Assembly: GCA_041740995.1 (NCBI GenBank)
Contig: JBGSKY010000303.1
Location: forward strand, 1 to 12,123
DNA: 12,123 bases
Source: JBGSKY01 sp041740995
GTDB taxonomy: Bacteria; Planctomycetota; Planctomycetia; Pirellulales; Pirellulaceae
Direction: 5' to 3'
In this document: in pieces, positions 1-8,227 of the stretch
How positions within the stretch are numbered: the stretch's first letter is position 1
Layout: every line of letters begins with the position of its first letter
Translations under genes and position numbers: made by a program
The notes under the pieces: model-generated
The model's database searches: none
Told to the model about the DNA's origin: nothing
The model's input: only the letters and a program-made list of their open reading frames with translations

Positions 1-947
1 CTGCTGGAGAGTCCTGGGACGAGACGCTTATGGTTGCAGCCGTCCAACCAACCGGGCGAAAAACCTCTCGAGAAACTTAGCTCCATTTCGACCCGCTGAG
101 CTTCGGTCATCATCGAAAATCGATGCTGCATAGCTGCGTCGATTGCTTGCCGATAGTGCGAAACGATATTGGCAACATACTCTGGGCTCTTCAAACGGCC
201 TTCGATTTTGAAACTAGACACGCCGGCCTCGATAAGTTGCGGAACGTGATCGTAAGCTGCTAAATCCAGTGGCGAAAGAAGGTATTTGTTGTCAGCCAAA
301 TCGACTTGCTTCCCATCACAAATTAGATCGTAATTCAATCGACAGGCTTGTGCGCATTGCCCACGATTGGCCGATCGACCTCCCAGCGATTCACTGGTCA
401 AACATTGGCCGCTGTACGCGACGCAGAGAGCTCCATGTACAAATACTTCGACCGGCGTTGGATCATTTTGTGTGATCTTTCGAATTTCCGAAAGCGATAG
501 TTCTCTCGCTAAGACGACTCTTTGCAAATCGAGCGAGCGAAGTGCAGCCAACCCTTCGGCGCTGGTTACCGTCATCTGTGTGCTGCCGTGAATTGCCAGC
601 GTCGGAGCAATTTCGCGGATTAGTTGAACAGCACCCAAGTCCTGGACAATGACGGCATCCACGCCAGCGTCGGCCAATCGTCGGACGTTGCTTTCCAGCG
701 CCATGAGTTCGTCTGTGAACACTAATGTGTTGAGCGTAACGAAACCTCGAACTCGATTGCGATGCAAAAACTGCATCAACTTTGGCAATTCATCCAGATG
801 AAAGTTGGTCGCCCTAGCCCGCGCGTTGAAGCCAACATCTAACCCAAAATAGATTGCATCGGCACCAAACTCGACCGCCGCTTGCGCACAAGCAAGCTCG
901 CCGGCGGGCGCAAGCAATTCGGGGGAGGTATTTTTCAGAAGCGACAT
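1..947 (-). CDS. Peptidase family U32 protein (collagenase-like / tRNA-rRNA hydroxylation type), 3' end beyond window
   Basis: The reading frame is open for 315 codons from an ATG at 947 and leaves the window still open at base 1, so the C-terminus is missing. The N-terminus carries the U32 opening ELLAPAGE at about residues 10-17, then a TIM-barrel-like pattern (FGADAIYFGL about 28-37). The family signature lies at residues 167-185, reading E-V-F-V-H-G-A-L-C, then G-Q-C, then T-S, with Cys175 and Cys182. Cys198 and Cys202 follow in a GQCAQACR segment, and FKIEGRLKSPEYV lies further on. U32 relatives include TrhP/RlhA (5-hydroxycytidine formation in tRNA or 23S rRNA) and UbiU/UbiV; several bind a 4Fe-4S cluster through conserved cysteines. 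The family also contains annotated collagenases, so a proteolytic role cannot be excluded, but an RNA-modification role is more likely. The last visible residues (SRGFSPGWLDG) resemble the segment before the C-terminal domain of longer U32 proteins. No Shine-Dalgarno sequence precedes the ATG, only a T-rich stretch. Confidence 0.9.
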   Translation of the reverse strand, partial: MSLLKNTSPELLAPAGELACAQAAVEFGADAIYFGLDVGFNARARATNFHLDELPKLMQFLHRNRVRGFVTLNTLVFTDELMALESNVRRLADAGVDAVIVQDLGAVQLIREIAPTLAIHGSTQMTVTSAEGLAALRSLDLQRVVLARELSLSEIRKITQNDPTPVEVFVHGALCVAYSGQCLTSESLGGRSANRGQCAQACRLNYDLICDGKQVDLADNKYLLSPLDLAAYDHVPQLIEAGVSSFKIEGRLKSPEYVANIVSHYRQAIDAAMQHRFSMMTEAQRVEMELSFSRGFSPGWLDGCNHKRLVPGLSS

Positions 948-1001
948 TTTCAAATTAAAAAAAATTCGTTCGGCGACGAAACCTTACTGCTTGGCGAGTG
1001 A

Positions 1002-1030
1002 TGTTCGGCATCACGAACACTGCATTGTTC
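1002..1030. promoter_or_regulatory. Candidate operator: three alternating TGTTC/GAACA half-sites
   Basis: TGTTCG (1002-1007), CGAACA (1014-1019) and TGTTC (1026-1030) are placed exactly 12 bases apart in alternating orientation, with six-base spacers. This gives two overlapping perfect inverted repeats. The 9-mer ACGAACACT at 1013-1021 recurs at 1212-1220 close to the TolC gene start. A second perfect repeat, GTGATG-N5-CATCAC (998-1014), overlaps the first. Position in a divergent promoter region and helical-repeat-like spacing fit a regulator binding site, but no regulator is encoded nearby and short repeats arise by chance. Confidence 0.3.
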
Positions 1031-1245
1031 CGTTAACCGGCAAACTTGTCCACCGCAAGCGGCTGGCCGTGGCAAGCGTGGTAAGTGAGTTAATTTTGGT
1101 AAACAGCGACGGCTCCGGCAAACCGATACCAACCGGATAATCAAACCATCCGATACAAGCGAAGTATCGAGAAGCGACTTCCTGCGCAGAGCAACCTGCG
1201 ATTCCATTTGTACGAACACTTTGCTGCTTTGCCAAAGCCCACCTC

Positions 1246-1249
1246 AGGA
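1246..1249 (+). promoter_or_regulatory. Ribosome binding site deciding the TolC-family start
   Basis: AGGA lies nine bases before the ATG at 1259. The frame can be extended to a TTG at 1208, but that start has no comparable site and would add 17 residues in front of an already long signal peptide. The ATG is therefore preferred. Confidence 0.55.
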
Positions 1250-1258
1250 TCTTCCGCA

Positions 1259-4200
1259 ATGAATTGTAACTTCAAAAGCACGACGGACAGCCGACTTTTG
1301 ACGAGCGCACGTCGCAAGCGCCATGCTCGGCGATTGAAGCAAGTCCGCCGTCGGCTTTTTGCACTCGCCCTGGCAAGCGGCTTGGCGATTGTCAGTGTCG
1401 GCTGCAATCGAACGTCGTACCGCAATCGGGCTGATGCTGAAGTCGGAGTGCTGATAACTCAGAAGGTCGATGCGGCAGCTTTGCCTACGATTCGCAATAT
1501 ACAAGTTGATCGATCGTCGCGGATGTTCGATCCGTTTAATCCCGACCGTCCACCGATGCCAGAGGACGACCCAACAGCGCACCGTTACATGGAGATCGTT
1601 GATGGCAAAAAAGCCTATCCGCTTTGGAATGTGAACGGCCGCACAAACCTTGCTGAATCTCCCGATTGGTGGCAGTTCTTGCCGCTCGACGAACGCGGCG
1701 TTTTAGTGCTCGATATTGATCAATGTGTTCGTGTCGCGTTACTTAATTCAACTGACTTTCAGCAGAACCTCGAGACGTTATATCTTTCGGCGCTCGATGT
1801 CAGCACAGAACGATTTCTTTTGGACAACCAGTTTTTTGGTGGTGCGAACGTTGATTTTCAGTCGAGCGGTCCCGCACGGCGCAGCAACAACGGCCAGAGC
1901 AATTCAACTTTAACAACCGGGCTATTCAGCCGCGGGGCGCGACCGCTCGGGTTTCAACGAACATTCTCGACTGGTGCAACTTTCGCCGCCGGAATTGCCA
2001 ACTCTTTAACGTGGCAATTGAGTGGACCAGATACACAAACCGCCAATACGATCATCGATTTTTCGTTGTTTCAACCATTGTTGCGCGGAGCTGGGCGCGA
2101 CGTTGTGTTGGAACGATTAACTTTGGCAGAACGAACACTATTGTCTAACGTTCGCGCTTATGAGCGCTACCGCGTTGGATTCGCCCTAACGGTCACCAAC
2201 GGTCGAACTGCCGACACCGGACCTAACCGTCGAGGTGGTTTGTTTGGCGGCGCAGGCTTACAAGGCTTTACAGGATTAGGCGGAGGTTTCGGTACTGTCG
2301 GAAATAATGGCGGTGGCGGTGGCGGTGGATTCGGTGCCGCGACAACGGTGCCGCAAGCAGGTGGTTATCTTGGTTTGCTGCAAGATCAATTGGAGATTCA
2401 GAACACGCTTGAAAACGCAGAACGACTCCGCGATGTTCTGTTGCAATTTGAAGATCAATTGAAAGAACAATTGCTGACCATTCCGGCCAGTCAACAGACG
2501 ATCCCACAGCAAGAGTTGCAAGTGGCTCAGTCTCGCCAGGCGTTGATTCAAGTCCAAAATCGTTTGCTTAATTTGCAAACGTCCTACGAATTGTCTCTCG
2601 ATGTCTTCAAGCGAACGTTAGGCTTGCCGTCGTACATTTGCGTTGAAATCAAAGATCCTTTGCTTGATCGCTTCAATATTGTTGCGACATCAATGCTCAA
2701 ACGTCGAACTCAAATATCGACGCTTCGAGAAACAGTGGGTCGCAGCAATACCCAATTGCTTGAACTCAGTACAATCGTCAGTGATGAAAACACGCTGGGA
2801 TCCTATCGAGTTCTACCGATCGATGATAAAGTTCGCGGCGTGCTGAAAGAGTTAGGCGAAGAAACAAGCCAAACGGAATCGATTCTTGATGAGCTTTTCG
2901 AATCGGATATTCCGCAAGTTCGAGCCGACGTTGACATCTTAGAACGCTCGGTCGCCGATCGTAAACGACAGTTGGCTCGCTTGCGCGACATTTTGGACCA
3001 AGAGCGTGACGCGATCTGTTCGATCCTACCAGCCAAGGGGCTAGATGCCGCACTGTTTGATGATTCTGAATTGAGTAAGCTGCCTGGCATCCTCCGCGTT
3101 GAATTCGAACGCATCGTTCAACGGTTGAAGAAGTATCGCGAGCAGTACAAGATTCTACAAGAAGATATTGACAAGCTCGCAAAGACTCAGACTGCTCCGC
3201 CGTTGGTCCAGCCTGACGGACAGTTACCGCCGATCAATCCAGCACGAAAACAATTCGATGATATTCGTGACAAAGCGATTTTGCAAAGCCAAGAAATCCT
3301 CGCTTCCATCAGTGACGATGTGCTTGCCTTACAAGTCTTGCAAGCTCGCGCACGGACCGAATCGCTCGTTTTGACGGATGTCGATATTACACCTCGTGAA
3401 GCGATTGATATCGCTCGCGTAAATCGACTCGATTGGATGAATAATCGCGCTGCATTAGTCGACCGCTGGCGCTCAATCGAAGTAGTCGCTGATCAATTGG
3501 AATCGTACCTTGATGTGATTTTCAGCGGTGATATCCAGAACAGTAATGACAACCCGCTATCATTGCGAAACAACACCGGTCGCTTGCGCGTCGGCTTGCA
3601 ATGGGACTCGCCTCTGACACGTTTACAGGAACGAAATCAATATCGTCAAATTTTGATTGAATACCAACAAGCGAAACGTAGCTACTACACCTTTGAAGAT
3701 AACGTGTGGTTGACGTTGCGAAACGAGTTACGTTCCATACGCTTGAACCAATTCAATTTTGAATTACAACGCTATGCCGTTCGAATTGCCGCTCAGCAGA
3801 TTACACTCAACGGAGACATTCGCGCAATCGGCGAGGCACAACAGCAACCGCTCGGCCCGACCGCTGCCCGCGACTCGATTCAAGCGTTGCAAGCTTTGCT
3901 CGACGCTCAGACGACTTTGATTGGCGTCTACGTTAATTACGAGGCGCAACGCCGAAACTTAAATCAAGACCTTGGCACCGCGCGTGTAGATGGTGAAGGT
4001 ATCTGGGTTGATCCGGGTGCAATTACTTCAAACAATCTTGCTGGCGCAATGTTAGAGGGCGGTATGATTGAAGGAACGCCATTCGATTTGACGCCACAAT
4101 CCAGCGGGAACGCAACGGAATCTATCGAGGCCATTCGGCAACAAGTTCCTGAAGTAAATGTCGCTCCACCAGAAGCGCTTAATGGTTCTGATTTGCAACC

Positions 4201-4261
4201 CGGCAATGGCGGGCTGCTGCTTCCGACAATTCCGCAGGCCGCAACGCCAATCGGCGACTGA
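1259..4261 (+). CDS. TolC-family outer-membrane efflux-type lipoprotein, enlarged (1000 aa)
   Basis: Predicted outer-membrane channel subunit of the TolC family, the exit duct of tripartite efflux pumps or type I secretion. From the ATG at 1259 the protein has a long basic n-region, a hydrophobic segment (about 33-47) and a lipobox ending SVGC with Cys49 as the lipidated residue. The first TolC half follows: QPLLRGAGRDVVLERLTLAE at about 272-291, a helix rich in Q/L (about 374-453) and KRTLGLP at its end. Between the first-half strand and helix is a Gly-rich insert (about 325-362, including eight consecutive Gly). Between the two TolC halves lies a charged, heptad-like segment (about 466-708). 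The second half resumes with a REAIDIARVNRLDWMNNRAA segment near 713-732, then a strand/helix set to about 902 and a low-complexity Pro/Gly tail. Typical TolC proteins have about 450-500 residues, so this is about double. No periplasmic adaptor or inner-membrane pump gene is adjacent, so its partners are unknown. Confidence 0.85.
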   Translation: MNCNFKSTTDSRLLTSARRKRHARRLKQVRRRLFALALASGLAIVSVGCNRTSYRNRADAEVGVLITQKVDAAALPTIRNIQVDRSSRMFDPFNPDRPPMPEDDPTAHRYMEIVDGKKAYPLWNVNGRTNLAESPDWWQFLPLDERGVLVLDIDQCVRVALLNSTDFQQNLETLYLSALDVSTERFLLDNQFFGGANVDFQSSGPARRSNNGQSNSTLTTGLFSRGARPLGFQRTFSTGATFAAGIANSLTWQLSGPDTQTANTIIDFSLFQPLLRGAGRDVVLERLTLAERTLLSNVRAYERYRVGFALTVTNGRTADTGPNRRGGLFGGAGLQGFTGLGGGFGTVGNNGGGGGGGFGAATTVPQAGGYLGLLQDQLEIQNTLENAERLRDVLLQFEDQLKEQLLTIPASQQTIPQQELQVAQSRQALIQVQNRLLNLQTSYELSLDVFKRTLGLPSYICVEIKDPLLDRFNIVATSMLKRRTQISTLRETVGRSNTQLLELSTIVSDENTLGSYRVLPIDDKVRGVLKELGEETSQTESILDELFESDIPQVRADVDILERSVADRKRQLARLRDILDQERDAICSILPAKGLDAALFDDSELSKLPGILRVEFERIVQRLKKYREQYKILQEDIDKLAKTQTAPPLVQPDGQLPPINPARKQFDDIRDKAILQSQEILASISDDVLALQVLQARARTESLVLTDVDITPREAIDIARVNRLDWMNNRAALVDRWRSIEVVADQLESYLDVIFSGDIQNSNDNPLSLRNNTGRLRVGLQWDSPLTRLQERNQYRQILIEYQQAKRSYYTFEDNVWLTLRNELRSIRLNQFNFELQRYAVRIAAQQITLNGDIRAIGEAQQQPLGPTAARDSIQALQALLDAQTTLIGVYVNYEAQRRNLNQDLGTARVDGEGIWVDPGAITSNNLAGAMLEGGMIEGTPFDLTPQSSGNATESIEAIRQQVPEVNVAPPEALNGSDLQPGNGGLLLPTIPQAATPIGD

Positions 4262-4381
4262 ATTTTGTGCGGACCCAATTCGAATACGATTCTGACGCTC
4301 TGTTGAACAAGCGTTTCTGGTCAGCGTGCCCATCGGGCGGCCAAGCAACGCGATTGCAGCGATTGGGGTGAGCCGCACGTG

Positions 4382-4486
4382 ATGAATTGTTACCGCAATT
4401 TGAAGCGTTTTCGGCGATTCTTTAAGCACCCGCGGCAGGCAATTCAAGTCAGCTTGCTCGATCGGAGGGAAGTCGTCAAACTGTAA
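4382..4486 (+). CDS. Possible small basic protein (34 aa), unrecognised
   Basis: An ATG at 4382 opens 34 codons ending in TAA at 4484-4486. The predicted peptide begins MNCYRNLKRFRRFFKHP and ends VVKL. It is strongly basic in its first half and has no membrane segment. GGTGAG at 4367-4372 sits nine bases before the ATG, a better ribosome binding site than most genes here possess. It lies between the TolC gene and dnaE on the same strand, 61 bases before the dnaE start. I recognise no family. An ORF of this length occurs easily by chance, so this is a tentative call; it could equally be untranslated dnaE leader. Confidence 0.25.
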   Translation: MNCYRNLKRFRRFFKHPRQAIQVSLLDRREVVKL

Positions 4487-4531
4487 GTATTCTCGTCGGT
4501 TTCAACTCTTGCGCCGTCGCAACTTCTATTC

Positions 4532-4536
4532 AAGGA
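4532..4536 (+). promoter_or_regulatory. Ribosome binding site deciding the dnaE start
   Basis: AAGGA lies 11 bases before the ATG at 4548. The frame extends to a TTG at 4509, but the ATG gives the N-terminus expected for bacterial DnaE, with the first PHP motif starting at residue 6-8. The ATG start is therefore preferred. Confidence 0.5.
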
Positions 4537-4547
4537 TCGAATCGCTT

Positions 4548-7500
4548 ATGAATCAGCGGCCGTTCGTACATCTGCACTGCCACAGCCACTACAGCTTACT
4601 AGACGGTGCTAGCTCAATTAGTCGATTGGTTAATCGAGCCAAATCGCACGGCATGAACGCTTTGGCATTGACCGATCATGGCAACTTGCACGGTGCTTTA
4701 GAGTTTTATCGCAAGGCAAAAGATGCGGGCATCAATCCCGTGATCGGCTACGAAGCCTATGTGGCCCCGAAGAGTCGTTTTGAACGCGACGCTAGCAGCA
4801 GCAAAGAGGCAGCATATCACCTGACGCTGCTAGCCAAAAACAAAACGGGCTTTCGAAATTTAGTCAAATTGGCTTCGAAAGCCGCCCTTGAAGGCTTCTA
4901 CTTCAAGCCGCGGATCGACAAAGAAATCCTCGAAGAATTCAGCGAAGGTATCGTCTGTTTGAGTGGTTGTGTCTCCAGCGAATTTTCGCGAGCGGTGCTG
5001 CGAAACGGAAATGTCGAAGGAGAGATAAACGAAGCAAAAAACGTTGCAGCTTGGTTCGAACGAGTCTTCAAAGATCGTTTCTACATCGAGGTGATGAACA
5101 ACGGAATTGAAATCCAAAGGCAACAATTACAAGGTGCTGTTGAGATCGCCAAGTCGATGGGTCTGCCAGTCGTCGCGACTAGCGACGCGCACTATGTTGA
5201 TCAAGAAGATTCGGTTGTGCAAGATGTTTTGCTATGCATCAACACTGGCAAATTTCGAACGGATCGCAATCGAATGCAAATGGAAGGCGATCAGTTTTTC
5301 TTGCGCAGCCCCGAGCAGATGTATGAAAGTTTTCCTGGCATGGAAGACGCGGTCGCGCGTTCTCAAGAGATTGCCGATACCGTCGATATCGAAATTGAGT
5401 TGGGCGCGAGAAACTTTCCGTCGTATAGCTTGCCACCTGAGCGAACCGCCGACGATTATCTTCGTGAATTATGCTTGCAAGGCTTGTTCGAACGTTATGC
5501 CGATAACTCGGAGATGTTGATTGAAGGTGAACTGGTTCAAGTCGTTAAAGACCGATTGGATCGCGAGCTGGGGGTAATCGCAAAGCTTGGTTTCTCAAAC
5601 TACTTTTTAATCGTTTGGGATTTCGTCCGATATTCACGCGAGATTAACGTCCCAGCAACCGCGCGCGGCAGCGGTGTCGGCGCGTTGGTCTGTTACGCGC
5701 TCTACTTGTCGCACGTTTGTCCGATTCATTATGACTTGCTGTTCGAACGATTCTTGGACGAAAGCCGTTTGGAAGCGCCTGATATCGACATCGATTTTTG
5801 CCAAGAGCGTCGGGCTGATATCATCCGCTATGTTCGCGAGAAATATGGCGCCGAAAACGTTGCTCAGATCGGTACCTTTGGCACGATGAAAGCCAAAGGC
5901 GCGATCAAAGACGTTGGTCGCGCGTTGGGCATGGCATTGTCTGACGTAGCCAAAATTACCGAGATGGTTCCTGATGATTTAAAGATCACAGTAAAAACGG
6001 CGATCGAGCAAAACTCCGAATTAGCAGCGCTCTACGAATCTAATCACGACATCCGCGAGTTACTCGATTATGCCATGAAGCTTGAGGGCATGGCGCGAAA
6101 TATCGGGACCCATGCGGCGGCGGTTGTAATCGCCGACAAGCCGTTGACTGAATATGTGCCGCTGGGACGCGGGACCGGTTCAGACGATGTGATCACGCAA
6201 TGGTCTATGGGCGACGTCGAAGCGGCTGGACTGCTGAAGATGGACTTTTTGGGCCTCCGTAACTTGACGATTTTGTCAAAGGCCGTCGATATCATCGAAC
6301 AGACTCGCGGCGAGCGAATTGATCCGCTGAAGTTTCCGCTCGATGACAAAGCGACGTTTGCTCTTTTACAACGCGGCGAAACGAAAGGTGTTTTTCAGTT
6401 GGAAAGCGGTGGCATCCGCGATTTGCTACAGCGGATGAAACCTGACAAGTTTAGTGACATCATTGCGACCAACGCGCTCTATCGCCCTGGCCCGCTGGAA
6501 GGTGGTATGGTTGATGACTTTGTCGCAGTCAAGCATGGTCGCAAGAAGGCCGTTTACATCCATCCGATCTTGGAAGAGATCCTTGGCGAAACCAACGGGG
6601 TGATGGTCTATCAAGAACAGGTCATGCGGATTCTAAATCGCCTTGGCGGTATCGAATTGGCCAAAGCGTACACCTGCATTAAAGCGATCAGTAAGAAAAA
6701 GGAATCGTTGATTGCGGCCAATGAAGCCAAATTTATGGCCGGCGGGCAAGAGAAGGGTTTGACCGAAAAAGAAGTCCGCGATTTCTGGGAAATGATTCTT
6801 AAATTCGCAGGCTATGGCTTCAATAAAAGTCACTCGACGGCATACGCGTTAATCGCTTATCAGACGGCCTATCTGAAAGCACATTATCCGATCGAGTTCA
6901 TGGCGGCGTTGTTGACCGGTGACATTGACGGTCGAAATTTTAAACGTAAAGACTCGCTCGTTGAACACATGGAAGATTGTTCGCGAATGGGGGTAGCGGT
7001 CCATCCACCAAGCGTCAATCATTCTGAATCATTGTTTAGTGTGAAAGACGGCGCCATCTATTTCGGTTTATCTGCCATCAAAGGTTGTGGTGGCGCGGCT
7101 GCCGAAGCGATCCTAACTGAGCGACGCAAAAACGGACCATTTAAGGATCTTTACCACTTCTGCGATCGCGTCGAATCTTCAGCTTGCAGTAAGTCAACTA
7201 TTGAATCACTAGTGAAGAGCGGCAGCATGGATTGCTTCGGGCTGAAGCGATCGCAAATGTTGCTTTGCATCGAAAAAGCGGTTCAAAGCGGCAGCTTGAA
7301 AGCCAAAGATAGACGCACCGGCCAGAAGAACTTGTTTGCTGCCTTCGACGACGTTCAGGAAGAAACGCCCGATGCGGTTACAGCAAGCTATCCAGATGTG
7401 CCAGAGATGCCTGAAAAAGAATTGCTGCTCGGCGAGAAAGAAGTGCTGGGCTATTATTTGTCAGCTCATCCACTATCCGAGTACCGTGAAACGCTTGAAC

Positions 7501-8120
7501 GATTGGGCACAACATCGACCTCGGATTTGAAAAATAAGAAACGACGCGAGGAGGTCTTGGTTGGCGGCATGATCTCTTCCATTAAGCTGGCTCATACCCG
7601 CAACCCTAAACCGAACCAACCGAGCAAGTATGCAAATTTTGATCTCGAAGATTTTGATGGCAATGTTCGCTGCATTATGTGGCCCGATCAATTTGAAAAG
7701 ACAGGCGAGCTGATCCAGCCCGATGCAGTGATGTTAATTCGCGGTGTAGTTGATAAACGCGGTGAAGATGAAATCAATCTTATTGTCAACGAATTGATTC
7801 CCATTGATGATGCCGAATCGCATTTTACATCCGGCATTCAGATTTTCATGAATGTCGAACGTTCCGAAGATGATATGGCCGGAAAGCTCCGCGAAATTTT
7901 GCGTGGTTACCCAGGCAATCGTGAAGTCACTTTAGCTGTCCGATTAGACCGTGGCGAGACTGTCCACATGAAAGCAAAGCAGTATCGAGTTGGTATCAAT
8001 GACGAACTCCGCCGCCGCTTGGACGATCTTCTCGGCCCACAATCTCATCGCCTTACCATCAGCAAACCAAAGTTGGCGAAAGCTCCCGCAGAAAAGTCTT
8101 TCCGCAAGTCAACGACGTGA
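4548..8120 (+). CDS. dnaE: DNA polymerase III subunit alpha (DnaE1 type, 1190 aa)
   Basis: Catalytic subunit of the replicative DNA polymerase III holoenzyme (C-family polymerase). The N-terminal PHP domain starts at FVHLHCHSHYSLLDG. It shows all nine metal-ligand positions known from PHP-proofreading DnaE proteins: His10, His12, Asp19, His44, Glu69, His91, Cys141, Asp213 and His215. The palm carries PDIDIDF (Asp412, Asp414, Asp416) and MDFLGLRN (Asp566), matching the catalytic aspartates of E. coli DnaE; the residue set GRGTGS lies between them and the fingers. A clamp-binding pentapeptide-like QKNLF is at 926-930, where E. coli DnaE has its internal beta-clamp motif. The OB fold covers about 1003-1083 and a small C-terminal domain runs to about 1165, followed by a basic tail. 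Length is close to the E. coli protein (1160). It converges on the GH130 gene, with 107 bases between the stops, and has no obvious operon partner. Confidence 0.97.
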   Translation: MNQRPFVHLHCHSHYSLLDGASSISRLVNRAKSHGMNALALTDHGNLHGALEFYRKAKDAGINPVIGYEAYVAPKSRFERDASSSKEAAYHLTLLAKNKTGFRNLVKLASKAALEGFYFKPRIDKEILEEFSEGIVCLSGCVSSEFSRAVLRNGNVEGEINEAKNVAAWFERVFKDRFYIEVMNNGIEIQRQQLQGAVEIAKSMGLPVVATSDAHYVDQEDSVVQDVLLCINTGKFRTDRNRMQMEGDQFFLRSPEQMYESFPGMEDAVARSQEIADTVDIEIELGARNFPSYSLPPERTADDYLRELCLQGLFERYADNSEMLIEGELVQVVKDRLDRELGVIAKLGFSNYFLIVWDFVRYSREINVPATARGSGVGALVCYALYLSHVCPIHYDLLFERFLDESRLEAPDIDIDFCQERRADIIRYVREKYGAENVAQIGTFGTMKAKGAIKDVGRALGMALSDVAKITEMVPDDLKITVKTAIEQNSELAALYESNHDIRELLDYAMKLEGMARNIGTHAAAVVIADKPLTEYVPLGRGTGSDDVITQWSMGDVEAAGLLKMDFLGLRNLTILSKAVDIIEQTRGERIDPLKFPLDDKATFALLQRGETKGVFQLESGGIRDLLQRMKPDKFSDIIATNALYRPGPLEGGMVDDFVAVKHGRKKAVYIHPILEEILGETNGVMVYQEQVMRILNRLGGIELAKAYTCIKAISKKKESLIAANEAKFMAGGQEKGLTEKEVRDFWEMILKFAGYGFNKSHSTAYALIAYQTAYLKAHYPIEFMAALLTGDIDGRNFKRKDSLVEHMEDCSRMGVAVHPPSVNHSESLFSVKDGAIYFGLSAIKGCGGAAAEAILTERRKNGPFKDLYHFCDRVESSACSKSTIESLVKSGSMDCFGLKRSQMLLCIEKAVQSGSLKAKDRRTGQKNLFAAFDDVQEETPDAVTASYPDVPEMPEKELLLGEKEVLGYYLSAHPLSEYRETLERLGTTSTSDLKNKKRREEVLVGGMISSIKLAHTRNPKPNQPSKYANFDLEDFDGNVRCIMWPDQFEKTGELIQPDAVMLIRGVVDKRGEDEINLIVNELIPIDDAESHFTSGIQIFMNVERSEDDMAGKLREILRGYPGNREVTLAVRLDRGETVHMKAKQYRVGINDELRRRLDDLLGPQSHRLTISKPKLAKAPAEKSFRKSTT

Positions 8121-8227
8121 TCGGAACCATTTGTCACCGATGAAAATCCGCTGTCGCGAGATAGTGATTTTAGTGGTTGACCAAACTGTTCCAAATTGAT
8201 TCTGAAAGAGCCCCGCTGCGGTAACTT
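8121..8227. other. Convergent intergenic region between dnaE and the GH130 gene
   Basis: Transcription from both sides should end here. The only symmetry I find is ATCGG (8120-8124) with CCGAT (8137-8141), a five-pair stem with a 12-base loop and no T tract. CCGC-T-GCGG near 8214 has a one-base loop and cannot fold. No confident intrinsic terminator can be called for either strand. Confidence 0.4.

Larger units (their letters stand above)
948..1258. other. Divergent intergenic region with inverted repeats
   Basis: This interval separates the leftward U32 gene from the rightward TolC-family gene and must contain the promoters of both. I see no protein-coding gene in it; the open frames that cross it resemble no known family. 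No convincing -35/-10 pair stands out. An A8 run lies near 957-964 just upstream of the U32 start. Three TGTTC-type half-sites in alternating orientation lie at 1002-1030, described separately. A perfect 6-bp inverted repeat CGATAC-N7-GTATCG occupies 1151-1169, with a further direct copy of CGATAC at 1124-1129. This could be a small hairpin or operator, but the stem is too short to be sure. Confidence 0.6.
4262..4547. other. Intergenic region upstream of dnaE
   Basis: This is 286 bases between the TolC-family stop and the preferred dnaE start. It probably holds the dnaE promoter, but I cannot pick a convincing -35/-10 pair. No strong terminator hairpin follows the TolC gene; the best candidate, GCCC-ATC-GGGC near 4328-4338, has only four base pairs and no T tract. 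The only coding candidate is the 34-codon ORF at 4382-4486. The direct repeat GCGATTG occurs twice within about 4350-4366. Confidence 0.5.

Noticed and set aside
950..1219. 89-codon minus-strand open frame filling the divergent intergenic region
   Set aside because: It needs a GTG start without a ribosome binding site, the peptide resembles no family, and a second frame over the same bases is equally open.
1208..1258. Upstream TTG extension of the TolC-family protein by 17 residues
   Set aside because: The ATG at 1259 has AGGA at good spacing and already gives a long signal peptide; the extension has no support.
2310..2331. GGT/GGC triplet run that looks like a repeat element
   Set aside because: It is in frame inside the TolC gene and encodes the poly-Gly part of the insert, so it is low-complexity coding sequence rather than an independent repeat.
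4328..4338. GCCC-ATC-GGGC hairpin as TolC terminator
   Set aside because: Only four base pairs and no downstream T tract.
4052..4447. 131-codon minus-strand open frame antisense to the TolC 3' end and the following spacer
   Set aside because: Most of it is the complement of the TolC-family coding sequence; it has no recognisable domain and no plausible translation start signal.
4509..4547. Upstream TTG extension of DnaE by 13 residues
   Set aside because: The ATG at 4548 has AAGGA upstream and yields the usual DnaE N-terminus.
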